Source: Planococcus citri
Taxonomy: Eukaryota; Arthropoda; Insecta; Hemiptera; Pseudococcidae
Direction: 5' to 3'
DNA length: 64,000 nucleotides
Assembly (NCBI RefSeq): GCF_950023065.1
Contig: NC_088681.1
Span: 42,442,836-42,506,835 of the forward strand
Shown: positions 33,710 to 42,365 of the stretch, piece by piece
Layout: each line of letters opens with the position of its first letter
Position numbering within the stretch: the first letter of the stretch is position 1
The notes under the pieces: model-generated
Seen by the model: only the letters and a program-made list of their open reading frames with translations
Told to the model about the DNA's origin: nothing
The model's database searches: none
Position numbers and translations under genes: made by a program

Positions 33710-36568
33710 GATCCAGGGCCCCCGGTACTTGAGTCAGACATCAATAACATAGATGAATTTAAGACCAACGTTGAACCATTTGAAGTCAAATTCTTAGATG
33801 AAAACATCCCAGAGCTATATCACCGTCTTCAGAACATTTCACAATATCAGAGGAAAGACGAGACGTGCATAAAGCTCATTGAGGTTCTCGAGGAACAAAT
33901 CCCCGCGAATAGTAAAAAACAAAGGGATGCTCAGAAGAATAAGATGACGAAGTTTGAGTTATTTAAGGATAAGAAAGGAGAAAAGATACTCCTCAGAAAG
34001 TTGGAAAATGGTTCAAAAGTGACATGTCTACCAGATGAGCTATTTTACGACACTGTAGATTTCCTGCATTGTGCATATGGACACGTTGGGTCCAACAAAC
34101 TTGACGTAATATTTCGGCGAATGTTTTATCATAACAACTCTTTGGCGTACATCCGCGAAATATGCAACATATGCATTATATGCAAAGTCAATAAGAATTA
34201 TGCGAATCATAAAACGATTGAATACGCACACATAGAGGCCTACTCACTCGGTGACGTTCTATCAGCAGATTTATATGGACCTCTACCCGCGTTAAGAAAA
34301 GATCATAAATACCTACTAGTCGTAAAAGATGTTTTCACGGGTCGAACATGGTTAAGAACCTTACTGGATATTCAAATGAAATCGGTATGCCAGCAAATGA
34401 TGACTATAATTCATAACATCGAGAGTCATAAAGTCCGAATAAAGAAGATTATTACGGACAACGGTACACAATTCATCTCCAACTCCTGGTACACATTGCT
34501 CGATACTCACCATATCCAAGCGGCTCACACCAGCCCGCACAATCCACAATCTTCATCCGTGGAGCGCACAATGCGTTGTATTGGTGATAAAATCCGAGTA
34601 AAAATTAATGAAACATACGATCCATCGCGTTCACATCTTGGATGGCAAGACGTTATCTACGACATTGAAAATGAACTGAACAACACACCAACATCATTTG
34701 GATTCAAACCCAATGAGGCATGGGGCATAGCTGACTCCATCAGTCTACAAGTTCCTACCGAATGCACAAAGTTCAATTTCAAGAAAGAGCTCAAGAAACT
34801 TCGCGAAAAAATGGCGAAATGCGAACTTCCGTCCGTCACTACACAAAGATGCCTGGAACAAGAACTAAACCCAGACATTGACCTCATTTTCGACATGGAT
34901 GGTTACGTACGTGTCACGGCAGACGGCGCATGCTCCAAGAATGGTGACCCCAACGCGATTGCAGGAATTGGCATATGTTTTGCACCTGAATCCATCCTAA
35001 ACATCTCTGAACGTATCACAAGCGCGGAATATACGATCTCAAACAACTTGGCGGAGCTAATTGCAATTAAAACTGCATTGGAAGTCCTCAAGGAAAATGA
35101 TATCAAGAAAGTCAAACTACTCAGTGACTCAAATTATGCGATAACATCACTTAACAATTCTTGCTCGATTTGGAAAGCAAATAACTGGAAAAATTCACGA
35201 AATAAGCCTGTCCACCATGAACATCTATTCAAGGAAATCCTCGAATTGCAGAAAGAATTCGAAAAGGTGGAATTCATTCACGTCTTTGCAAGAAAACATG
35301 AATTTACGAACATAATTGCGGATTCCTTGGCAAAAAAGGCAGTATACACAGTTGAGCAGAATGCGTTGAAAATTGAGGAAATGACACCGCGACAACTTAT
35401 TGAAACGTTCATCAGAGAGAAACGAAGACTCAAAAGAATTGAAGAAGAACATGCCTTCAATAAATCACACCCAGATCCGACATTCTTCAAACCAGGAGAC
35501 TGGGTCCTAATGACGAATCACAAGCTATCGTCAGCTATAAAGAAAACCTCAGGAAAACTATATCAGAAGAAAACAGGACCTTTTATCGTAGTCCAACGAA
35601 ACGGTCACAACTGTTACTTATTGAAGCCAACCGACGATTCCGACATCGACAGAGTAGCCAATATTCGTCAATTGACTCTATTTATCACACAAGATAACTT
35701 GGAAAAACTACGAGATGAAACCTGCCTCAAGTCCAGTCTTGATCCACGTACTCTCGAACAACGAATAAAGGAATTTCTCACTGACGAACAAGACGACTTT
35801 GAAAACGAGGAAATCGGAACCGACGAACCACCTGATTCTGATCCAGATAACGATCTAGAGATAGTAATCAACCGAAATGATTTTAAGAAAGCATCACAGG
35901 CAGTTTTTAAGGAAGTAACAAAGTCGGCTCGAGATCAGCGTGCTGCTGCACGGGCAGAGCACAATGAACGTACGTTACTCGACAATCGTATAGAACAAGG
36001 CTCAACACTCGCAAGACCTTCAGCATCAACATCAGCTGGGGCACAAGATGACACAAATCCTAAGGAACCACTAAGAAGATCTACAAGAAAGAAAATCACT
36101 CTAGAGTCTCAGGATTCCCAAGAGACGACTTACACTCTAGGAGATAACGAAGATCTGTACGATGACATATTTTTTGACACACCCGACTCATTCAGAGAAC
36201 ACGTAATTCCTGAAAACTCGCCTGAAAATGAACATCAAAATGCTCAAAATCAATTCGAAACTCCACCTGACTCAGGACTCATTGATACGCAACAAACATC
36301 TCAATCACAAGATAGGGAATTAGAAGTACGAAGGACCGGGGCAAGAATTCAGCGTCCCACTTCCCTCCCAACAGGGAAACGATCTGACCGTGTCTCAGCA
36401 AAATCAGGGCCTTCTACACGTTCTCAGTCGTATGATACAAATGCGTTAGGATTCGTACCAAACATCTATAAAACACCGGTTGTGCAACTACATAGATTAA
36501 CACCTGAGGAAATAGAAAGATTAAAAGATGACGTTAGTGCCGCATCTCGCGACATAACGGAACTTTAA
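33710..36568 (+). CDS. pol: Pol, third segment: integrase with an RNase H inserted before the GPY/F module
   Basis: Same frame, open from the TAA; the first ATG is 33944, used here for numbering. The zinc-binding region has H42, H47, C77 and C80. The integrase core has D109 (SADLYG), D172 (TDNGTQF) and E207 (SSVERT), with 34 residues between the last two instead of the usual 35. Residues about 318-465 form a cellular-type RNase H: D327 (TADGAC), E371 (NNLAEL), D395 (LLSDSN), H452 and D460 (IIADSLAKK). After it come the usual pre-tail motif KPGDWVLM (516-523) and the GPY/F-like GPFIVVQ (545-551). The last 280 residues are acidic and Ser/Pro-rich, with a basic RRSTRKK patch, and look disordered. 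Integrase inserts the cDNA; the second RNase H presumably removes the RNA strand. Identification is firm; activity is untested. Confidence 0.93.
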   Translation, partial: DPGPPVLESDINNIDEFKTNVEPFEVKFLDENIPELYHRLQNISQYQRKDETCIKLIEVLEEQIPANSKKQRDAQKNKMTKFELFKDKKGEKILLRKLENGSKVTCLPDELFYDTVDFLHCAYGHVGSNKLDVIFRRMFYHNNSLAYIREICNICIICKVNKNYANHKTIEYAHIEAYSLGDVLSADLYGPLPALRKDHKYLLVVKDVFTGRTWLRTLLDIQMKSVCQQMMTIIHNIESHKVRIKKIITDNGTQFISNSWYTLLDTHHIQAAHTSPHNPQSSSVERTMRCIGDKIRVKINETYDPSRSHLGWQDVIYDIENELNNTPTSFGFKPNEAWGIADSISLQVPTECTKFNFKKELKKLREKMAKCELPSVTTQRCLEQELNPDIDLIFDMDGYVRVTADGACSKNGDPNAIAGIGICFAPESILNISERITSAEYTISNNLAELIAIKTALEVLKENDIKKVKLLSDSNYAITSLNNSCSIWKANNWKNSRNKPVHHEHLFKEILELQKEFEKVEFIHVFARKHEFTNIIADSLAKKAVYTVEQNALKIEEMTPRQLIETFIREKRRLKRIEEEHAFNKSHPDPTFFKPGDWVLMTNHKLSSAIKKTSGKLYQKKTGPFIVVQRNGHNCYLLKPTDDSDIDRVANIRQLTLFITQDNLEKLRDETCLKSSLDPRTLEQRIKEFLTDEQDDFENEEIGTDEPPDSDPDNDLEIVINRNDFKKASQAVFKEVTKSARDQRAAARAEHNERTLLDNRIEQGSTLARPSASTSAGAQDDTNPKEPLRRSTRKKITLESQDSQETTYTLGDNEDLYDDIFFDTPDSFREHVIPENSPENEHQNAQNQFETPPDSGLIDTQQTSQSQDRELEVRRTGARIQRPTSLPTGKRSDRVSAKSGPSTRSQSYDTNALGFVPNIYKTPVVQLHRLTPEEIERLKDDVSAASRDITEL

Positions 36569-37260
36569 TTTTGACATAAAAACTCATAGTAGTGTGATAT
36601 GTAAATTAAAGAGTGTCCCATCATATTATGCTACAGATTGAGAGAATCATCAATATTAAGCAGGGTAAAAATTTAAACAAAAACAAAAAAAAAAAGAGTA
36701 CTGCCTAATATTGAAAGAAGTCACATAGGAAATTAGGTTCAAAAAGGGATAGTATGTACGCTTCAAGATAATGTAAGTACTTTAAGTATTGGTCAACTTG
36801 TCAGTTATGCTGTATGAAAGATATGACAAATAAATCACATCGCTTGTTGCGTGTGTTTTATACCACACATACGTAAAACAGTCGCTAAACAATACCACCC
36901 TTTTATAGGCCTAAGACCGCATGAGAATTTATACTGGAAAATAAAAAGGATTTTGCTTTCACACTCGTAGGTGAGTGTATCCTTTCGCCATAATGGTATG
37001 ACAAAAGGAATCCCGCTGTCTGATAAGTATCTGACCTACTCCCGCGATTCGACACGCATAAACGCAGGACACGCGGAAAGATTGTTAAAGATAGGCCACA
37101 ATGATACACGTTACCGCGTCACGACTGTCAAAACAACCCATCCTTACCTATACAATAAATAGGCGATTTCTTTTTGTCAATATTGATAAATTTTCCGGAT
37201 CATGGCACATAATTCATTATTTTAAGCCCATGAATAAACCCTTTCTTTAGCTGTCAAAAA
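36569..37260 (+). other. Spacer after pol, no gene seen
   Basis: Non-coding sequence following the pol stop. A GTAAGTACTTT motif near 36774 resembles a splice donor. Open frames up to 68 codons on either strand show no recognisable motif. AATAAA occurs near 37154 and 37233. Confidence 0.5.
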
Positions 37261-37351
37261 TCATATCGATTAATACAAAAAATATTATATCATTGTAGTT
37301 TCAAATCCATAGCATTGCCCAAGTAATGTTTAGGTAAAAACACGGCGATAT
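37261..37351 (+). ncRNA. 3'-region hairpin C, copy 1
   Basis: ATATCG (37263-37268) pairs with CGATAT (37346-37351). The inner stem is AGCATT (37311-37316) with AATGTT (37325-37330), with one G-U pair. The sequence CCATAGCATTGCCC is shared with copy 2. Confidence 0.6.
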
Positions 37352-37417
37352 AATCAAAAAAAAAAACAACTTCAAAGTTCCTAAAAACTTTTTAATCGAC
37401 ATAAAACATTCTAAAAT

Positions 37418-37497
37418 TCATATCGTCGTAATCTTTAATCATTCTTCAACCCCATAGCATTGCCCCGCGATGCTTAGATTAAAACATGACGATATGA
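37418..37497 (+). ncRNA. 3'-region hairpin C, copy 2
   Basis: TCATATCGTC (37418-37427) pairs perfectly with GACGATATGA (37488-37497). The inner stem is AGCAT (37456-37460) with ATGCT (37470-37474). Both stems differ from copy 1 and remain paired. Confidence 0.65.
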
Positions 37498-37534
37498 GCT
37501 AAAATTTCCCAATTTCAAATTTTTTTTTTTTTTA

Positions 37535-37665
37535 TCGTCATAATAAGTCATTCATTTCTTTTTTAGGCCCAAAAGCAGCATACCAATAGGTAAAAACATG
37601 ACGACATAAAACCAACATTTCTAACCTTCAAATCGTGATATTTAAGCTAGCATAAAAATCACGAT
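37535..37665 (+). ncRNA. 3'-region hairpins C3 and C4
   Basis: TCGTCAT (37535-37541) pairs with ATGACGA (37598-37604). The 3' arm is followed by sequence like that of copies 1 and 2 (AACATGACGA-type). ATCGTGAT (37632-37639) then pairs with ATCACGAT (37658-37665). Both carry ATCGT-type arms, continuing the series. Confidence 0.5.
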
Positions 37666-37682
37666 CATATTTTTCAATTAGG

Positions 37683-37750
37683 CAATTTTATACACAGACT
37701 GACAAATCAAGCAAGTACTTGACACGTCAGTTTAGGTATTAAAATTGAAA
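37683..37750 (+). other. Nested inverted repeat
   Basis: CAATTTTA near 37683 pairs with TAAAATTG near 37740. ACTGAC pairs with GTCAGT inside it, and the centre contains the palindrome CAAGTACTTG. It follows the C-hairpin series and may be part of the same structured region. Confidence 0.5.
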
Positions 37751-39033
37751 ATTCCATACTCGAATGCGTAACTTGTTCGTAAATCGCATTCATTTCCACC
37801 CCTTAAGCACTCTTCAGCTTAACAGGTATGTGAACTGTTTATTATAAACAACACATAAAAAGTCAAACGCCCTATACACCCCGCATCGCACACACGATAC
37901 AGGTATACGGCGATTTGAGACAGTCTCATCTTCCCTCTCTTTTCACCTGTCTTTTTCTATCTCTCTCTTTCCCATGTGTACACCATCCGCACATTCGAGA
38001 TGGTAGCCGAATTATATTGCTTCACATCGCAAAAAAGTTATACAAATTTTGCGACATTGATGAAGTACATATTAAACAAAATTTTAGTCAACGATTTCTT
38101 AAGCTCTTTGATAGTTGGAGACGCGCGGACGCGATGTCAATCATCCGTGGCCATTCTAGACCAGTCTTTTCGTTTGTACAGGAAAAAGAGAGACAGTAAT
38201 CGGTAACTAATTACCTGCGCAAGACACGATACATTGTATGTCACCTTAGAGGCAAGACTGCTTCTATAAGAACTGGGCTCGCAGATTTTTTTTGATTTTT
38301 TTTTACGTAGCTAAGCGAGCGCCCGTCTGGAATATAACCACAGGTAATACAATGTAACACGCTTACGGATGACCGCATTAGCGATTCAGTCGTAAGAGGG
38401 TGGCGCAGGTGGCGTTAGCGGACTGACCTGTCAATCACTAATACAGACAAGTTGTGTGTATTAAGCGAATTGACTCGCGGTTTTATTTGAGGTATAATGG
38501 TGACGTGAATAAGGAACTGATAATAAATTAACTTATAAGTTAATTTAATGCTGACAGATGTCGACCCTTCAAGACCTAACAATTTGGCTAGATTTTTTTT
38601 AGTAAGATCCTTAGAATATTGTCGGCGGCTTTTTTTGTACATAGGATTTTGTTTAAGTGCTTTCTCTGTCTCTTCTCACCGATCCCTCTGGTCCAGGCAC
38701 CTGTGTGCAGAGAAAAGAAAGTCCAGCCTCTTTTAGGGCATTTTGTTACCAATACACCTTCGAGAGCCAATAATTGACTCGTAATTTACATCACACACGT
38801 TTCACCTCTCTTATCACAGCCCACTTAGTTAGAAAAATTTCCTCACCCCCTGTACCAATATACAAATGTTCGCGAAAAAACACATGATCTATACCTAGGT
38901 AGTGGGGACTCACCCCCGAGTATCATCGTAGCTAAAACACCAGCTAAGGGTATCGATCGTCTTAAGATAGAATTTATTTACAAAGTTGGCGTGATTGACG
39001 AATGCTGTTCCAGACCAAGTCCTCTGATCAAGG
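37751..39033 (+). other. Spacer before the third ORF, no gene supported
   Basis: This stretch holds several short open frames (75-94 codons) on both strands without recognisable motifs. TACATTGTAT (38230-38239) and ATACAATGTA (38347-38356) are an inverted repeat. A perfect 24-bp palindrome lies at 38524-38547. Pyrimidine-rich stretches occur near 37930-37972. It could hold an internal promoter for the third ORF, but no TATA-type site stands out. Confidence 0.5.
38524..38547. other. Perfect 24-bp palindrome
   Basis: The sequence reads the same on both strands from T38524 to A38547, with centre CTTATAAG. As DNA it could be a dimeric factor site; as RNA it could form a short hairpin. It lies about 0.7 kb upstream of the third ORF. 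Confidence 0.7.
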
Positions 39034-39220
39034 GTAAGTTTGCGATTGCGCTCGTTTATTAAGTAAACTTGTAATCCAGGTGTTAACGTAAATAAAATTA
39101 ATGACACATATTTGTGTGCCATTAATACAAACTATTTATTGATTTTTTGAGATTATTTTTCGCGTAATTTTTTTGATTTGGATTTCCGTCACTATATCTC
39201 TGAATTGTCTTCGAATTAGG
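39034..39220 (+). promoter_or_regulatory. Candidate intron or acceptor region before the third ORF
   Basis: CAAGG|GTAAGTTTGCG at 39034 is a very good 5' splice donor. AATTAG|G ends at 39219, directly before ATG 39221, after a T-rich stretch. A 186-nt intron, or use of this acceptor with a distant upstream donor, would bring the ORF close to the 5' end of an mRNA. A hairpin ATTAATG (39097-39103)/CATTAAT (39120-39126) lies within. This is motif evidence only. Confidence 0.35.
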
Positions 39221-41503
39221 ATGTCGATGAGTTTGGACATTATATGTGAGAGCTGTAAGCTTCCAGTTCTACGAGATGGTCCGCATAAGTTCACCATAAG
39301 GGATGATCCACACGTAACTTCGTGTGGACACCTCTACCATTATGGTTGCATTTTTTCTCTTAGGATGGAGTCGAAAAAGGTTAATAGAGACAATTTACGA
39401 GTTGCTAGTTGCGTGAAAGAAGGGTGTAAGGAAAATATTAAAGCGCTAGATTACAATGAGATAAAGTATACATTGAGAGAATTTCCTACGAGTTATGATG
39501 AGAAACTCACCGAGATAAAAAACCAACTAATCGTGCAACAAGATTACACAACAAGAATGGAGAACACGCTAATGTATGAGAATAGAGTATTAAGAAATCA
39601 GTTGGAAGTATTACGACGCGAAAACGCCAACCTCCAGGCGAGATATAGCATGACTTTGAACAACTCCATTCACTCTTCCCTGAACAACTCCAGAATCCAA
39701 AATAATATCCAAAATTCCAAAACCATTCATTATCAGCCACATTTGGTACCTATGTATCAAATGCAGCCGTTGATGAAAAATCCAATTCCTAATCCCTCTG
39801 TAAAAGCTCCAATCCCAATTTTACCTCGTCCTGTTCAATACACAAATCCAATCCAAGTAAATCCACCTCGTCTATTCCCTACTTACCCAAACCCGAATGG
39901 GAGTGCGTTCAAACCCATTCATGCGAACTCCGAATTAAATAGGCCTGAACCATCAGCAACTCCAGCACCGTTGGCGATCAATTCTATTCAGGTAGTAGAA
40001 AACCATTCACCCGCAAACACGAGCGAAAGGATAAATGAGAAGAAAAGGTCGTACGAAAAGATGAATGAGAATGAGGTATCGGAGAATGAGATTAAGATCT
40101 GGAATCCCGCGTTCAGTGCGCGGGAGACAGAGTCCGAAGATAAAGATCACGAACAGGTAGCTAAGAAAGTGAAAGTAGCAAAAGTCACACCAATAAAACC
40201 TCGTTCTTTAGTGGAAAAAGGCGCATATCATCGCCGTTTTCACGCTCGCTATGGAACAAGTTCAACAGAACTCAGCCCATTTTTTCCGACCAATTCTTAC
40301 CCTTTTAGTTATCTTGCGGCTAGTTATGAAGCCAGAAAAGGACATTATGCAATAGCATTCTTCGCTTATAATATCTTAATACTAGGTGACGGCCACGCAG
40401 ACGCAATTTCTCGTATTTTGTGTTCCGGTAGACGTTACACCAGCTTAGTCGACCCAAATTTGTACCGTCAAAATTTACGGCTAGCTGAATTAATTTGTCA
40501 TCTCAGTACCCTTCATACTCTGCCCAAAAGAATAATGTTATCAATAGGAAATTTCGATGCAATAAATGGTACAACTGAGGAACGTTTTAAGAACGATTTC
40601 GAGGCGCTATGCAAATTATTTAACAAACACGATGTAGAAGAAGTAATTCTTCTCCCTCTTATTCCATATGTAGAGGCAAATCGAGAATATTTAATTCCCA
40701 TTTCTGGAGTGCTTTATCAGGACTGGAGTGAAATACTCAAGGCGCGTATGACAAGAATCCCTGAATGTTTTCATGCGGTGAGCCCTAGTGCTCTTCGCTG
40801 GGGAACATATGGACCTTATCTAATCGCAGCCGAATATGGGCCAATTATCGAGGCCATAAAGCGTCGCTTCATACCAGTTGTACCCAAGCATAAGAAAACT
40901 CGTAGGTCTCTAAAAGCGACGCAAGCTAGGAAAGTTTCATCTAATTCGAATGAAGGAACCCGTACCCCCATCCCAAAAATTGTAATCAAGATCAATAATT
41001 CGTCCTCAGAGGACAGTGAAGGTACTTCGTGCTCTAGCCCACGATATAGGATTGAAGACGCGAGAATGCCCACTCCTCTCAATCTTATGAGAGAGACATG
41101 TATGATTCAGGAAAAGATTGATTACAAAAAGATTGGGAAATTCAGCATTCTACAAAGAGTGCTTGAGACCACGAATCCAGAGTCGAAAGATGAAGTAGAA
41201 AAAATAGAACATCCGACTGAAGAGACGAATGAAATTGTAGGCGATCTAGATGCTACACCCTCAACATCTCAGGATGTATCGAATACAGCATCCACTTCCG
41301 AGAATGTATCGAATAATTGTTCGATACAACCATTTTCTGTACAAGTTCATGAGATTTGCACGAAAGAATGCGAGAAAAAGATTCCGACAGCAAATCGCCT
41401 GCCAACCTTCAAAAAATGGACAGATGAAGTAGAGAGAGACGCTCAATTCGTTAAAAATCTTCGGAATCGTATTGTAGAAGGAAAAATTGAAGCGAGAAAA
41501 TAA
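39221..41503 (+). CDS. Third ORF: RING-H2-like finger, coiled coil and SGNH-like domain
   Basis: A 760-codon ORF. The frame is open slightly further upstream, but 39221 is its first ATG (another follows at 39227). A RING-H2-like set is present: C9, C12, C35, H37, H40, C43, C64, C69 (last pair spaced C-x4-C). Residues about 94-142 form a coiled coil. About 180-250 is Pro/Asn-rich. From about 372, the pattern resembles an SGNH hydrolase: NILILGDGHADA (G389-D390-G391, usual Ser replaced by Gly), IMLSIGNFDAING (443-449, block III position), VEEVILLPLIP, then FHAVSPSALRWGTYG near 515-530. The C-terminus is acidic and Ser/Glu-rich. There is no signal peptide or membrane segment, so it is not an envelope protein. 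A RING domain suggests ubiquitin-ligase activity; the SGNH-like part looks inactive or altered. The product's role is unknown. Confidence 0.82.
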   Translation: MSMSLDIICESCKLPVLRDGPHKFTIRDDPHVTSCGHLYHYGCIFSLRMESKKVNRDNLRVASCVKEGCKENIKALDYNEIKYTLREFPTSYDEKLTEIKNQLIVQQDYTTRMENTLMYENRVLRNQLEVLRRENANLQARYSMTLNNSIHSSLNNSRIQNNIQNSKTIHYQPHLVPMYQMQPLMKNPIPNPSVKAPIPILPRPVQYTNPIQVNPPRLFPTYPNPNGSAFKPIHANSELNRPEPSATPAPLAINSIQVVENHSPANTSERINEKKRSYEKMNENEVSENEIKIWNPAFSARETESEDKDHEQVAKKVKVAKVTPIKPRSLVEKGAYHRRFHARYGTSSTELSPFFPTNSYPFSYLAASYEARKGHYAIAFFAYNILILGDGHADAISRILCSGRRYTSLVDPNLYRQNLRLAELICHLSTLHTLPKRIMLSIGNFDAINGTTEERFKNDFEALCKLFNKHDVEEVILLPLIPYVEANREYLIPISGVLYQDWSEILKARMTRIPECFHAVSPSALRWGTYGPYLIAAEYGPIIEAIKRRFIPVVPKHKKTRRSLKATQARKVSSNSNEGTRTPIPKIVIKINNSSSEDSEGTSCSSPRYRIEDARMPTPLNLMRETCMIQEKIDYKKIGKFSILQRVLETTNPESKDEVEKIEHPTEETNEIVGDLDATPSTSQDVSNTASTSENVSNNCSIQPFSVQVHEICTKECEKKIPTANRLPTFKKWTDEVERDAQFVKNLRNRIVEGKIEARK

Positions 41504-41510
41504 TGAGCCC

Positions 41511-41583
41511 TTGACACGAACACATATTCGTGCCAAAAAACTCATATTTTGAATTCCTTCAATTTTGGCATATTGTAAATAAA
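41511..41583 (+). terminator. Hairpin and polyadenylation motif after the third ORF
   Basis: CACGAA (41515-41520) pairs with TTCGTG (41527-41532), extended by TTG/CAA across one mismatch, beginning 8 nt after the stop codon. AATAAA follows at 41578-41583. The AATAAA could end a third-ORF mRNA, but the LTR signals are equally possible. Confidence 0.4.
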
Positions 41584-41944
41584 ATCCACTGAGCCTTTCA
41601 AACTAATTTTAAGAATAATCCATAATTTCCTTATTTTTTAGCATAAAATATCGAGTGACAAAATTCACTATGTCATATACTTGATTAGAATTTTAATTCG
41701 AATTTTATTTTGTTTTAGAAGCAAAAGCGAGTGCAAATCGTTCAAAGTTAGTCAATTTTCGACGAACACCAACGATTAATCAATTTTTTTTTTACAGCAA
41801 TAATAACTAGTTTTTTCTTTGTTTTTAACCTTTTGTTCTTTTTTCAACAGCAATAATCAAATTTTTTTTTAGCAATAACCAACTTTCTTTTCAAATTTTT
41901 TTTTTTTGTAATAGCAATAATCAAAATCTTCTGTCCTTAGCATC
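41584..41944 (+). other. T-rich region with repeated acceptor-like motifs
   Basis: Four T-runs are each followed by a form of AGCAATAA: TTTTTTTTTACAG|CAATAATAAC near 41790, TTTTTTCAACAG|CAATAATC near 41850, TTTTTTTTTAG|CAATAACC near 41870 and TTTTTTTGTAATAG|CAATAATC near 41915. Each resembles a 3' splice acceptor and may also be a short tandem repeat. No gene is seen. Confidence 0.55.
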
Positions 41945-42091
41945 ATGGATCCTTTAATTTCAGAAATGATTAATCTTATTTCAGCGATTATTGACCTCCT
42001 TGATTCGCAAAAGCACATGAATATAACGTTAATGCAATTTATTTCAGAACTCGTCGAAAATAATAGATGCAAATGCCCACCAAAAAAGTAA
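41945..42091 (+). CDS. Small ORF 1, 48 codons (hypothetical)
   Basis: Starts at ATG with context CATCATGG and ends TAA. The product is rich in Ile, Leu and acidic residues in a helical pattern (MDPLISEMINLISAIIDLLD at the start) and ends in CKCPPKK. It is preceded by CTTCTGTCCTTAG, an acceptor-like sequence. It shares its frame with small ORF 2, and only a 33-nt intron-like segment holding all the stops separates them. I do not recognise it. It may be a real small exon or chance. Confidence 0.35.
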   Translation: MDPLISEMINLISAIIDLLDSQKHMNITLMQFISELVENNRCKCPPKK

Positions 42092-42120
42092 AAAATGTAC
42101 TAATGATTTCACAGCCACAG
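42088..42120 (+). other. 33-nt intron-like segment, copy 1
   Basis: Begins GTAAAAA, contains TACTAAT and ends CCACAG. It carries three stop codons in the frame shared by the ORFs on either side, and its length is a multiple of three. A near-copy lies at 42366-42398. Thirty-three nucleotides is shorter than introns normally known in animals, so splicing is doubtful. Confidence 0.35.
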
Positions 42121-42154
42121 TATAAATGAATCGTCTATAAAGGCCTCAAAAGAT

Positions 42155-42355
42155 ATGTTACCTGTCCAAATCGACGATTCACTTCGTCTGGCGCCTGACG
42201 TGGGATACAAACTTTTCGGCAAAGAGATATACATGTCACATATCTTCGGAGCTCCCGGATGCAATTCCAGATCGATTCACAATACCACCAATACATCCCG
42301 AGCACAGACTCTGGATATACTGTCGATAATGAGATCATTCTTTCATTTTTTCTAA
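42155..42355 (+). CDS. Small ORF 2, 66 codons (hypothetical)
   Basis: ATG 42155 to TAA 42353-42355. The frame is open upstream to the 33-nt segment at 42088-42120 and is the same as small ORF 1. No known motif is visible. A near-repeat of its upstream sequence (TATAAA, ATCGTCT, TAAA, TCAAAA in order) occurs at 42399 before small ORF 3, so the two are parts of a diverged duplication. Confidence 0.3.
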   Translation: MLPVQIDDSLRLAPDVGYKLFGKEIYMSHIFGAPGCNSRSIHNTTNTSRAQTLDILSIMRSFFHFF

Positions 42356-42365
42356 CAATAGTTTT

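Noticed and set aside
33692..33724. A 2A-like peptide at the TAA in pol (DPGPP after the stop)
   Set aside because: The required NPGP pattern is absent and a stop codon interrupts it.
31757..33728. Short introns containing the two pol stops
   Set aside because: GT-AG pairs around each stop give no good donor or branch motif, and the closest at the TAA would shift the frame.
37915..38199. 94-codon plus-strand open frame with a hydrophobic start
   Set aside because: Low-complexity Leu/Ser/Phe start from a pyrimidine-rich stretch, overlapping frame at 37976, no motif.
39221..41503. Envelope gene, because of its position after pol
   Set aside because: No signal peptide, transmembrane segment or furin-type site is visible, and the RING and coiled coil point to an intracellular protein.
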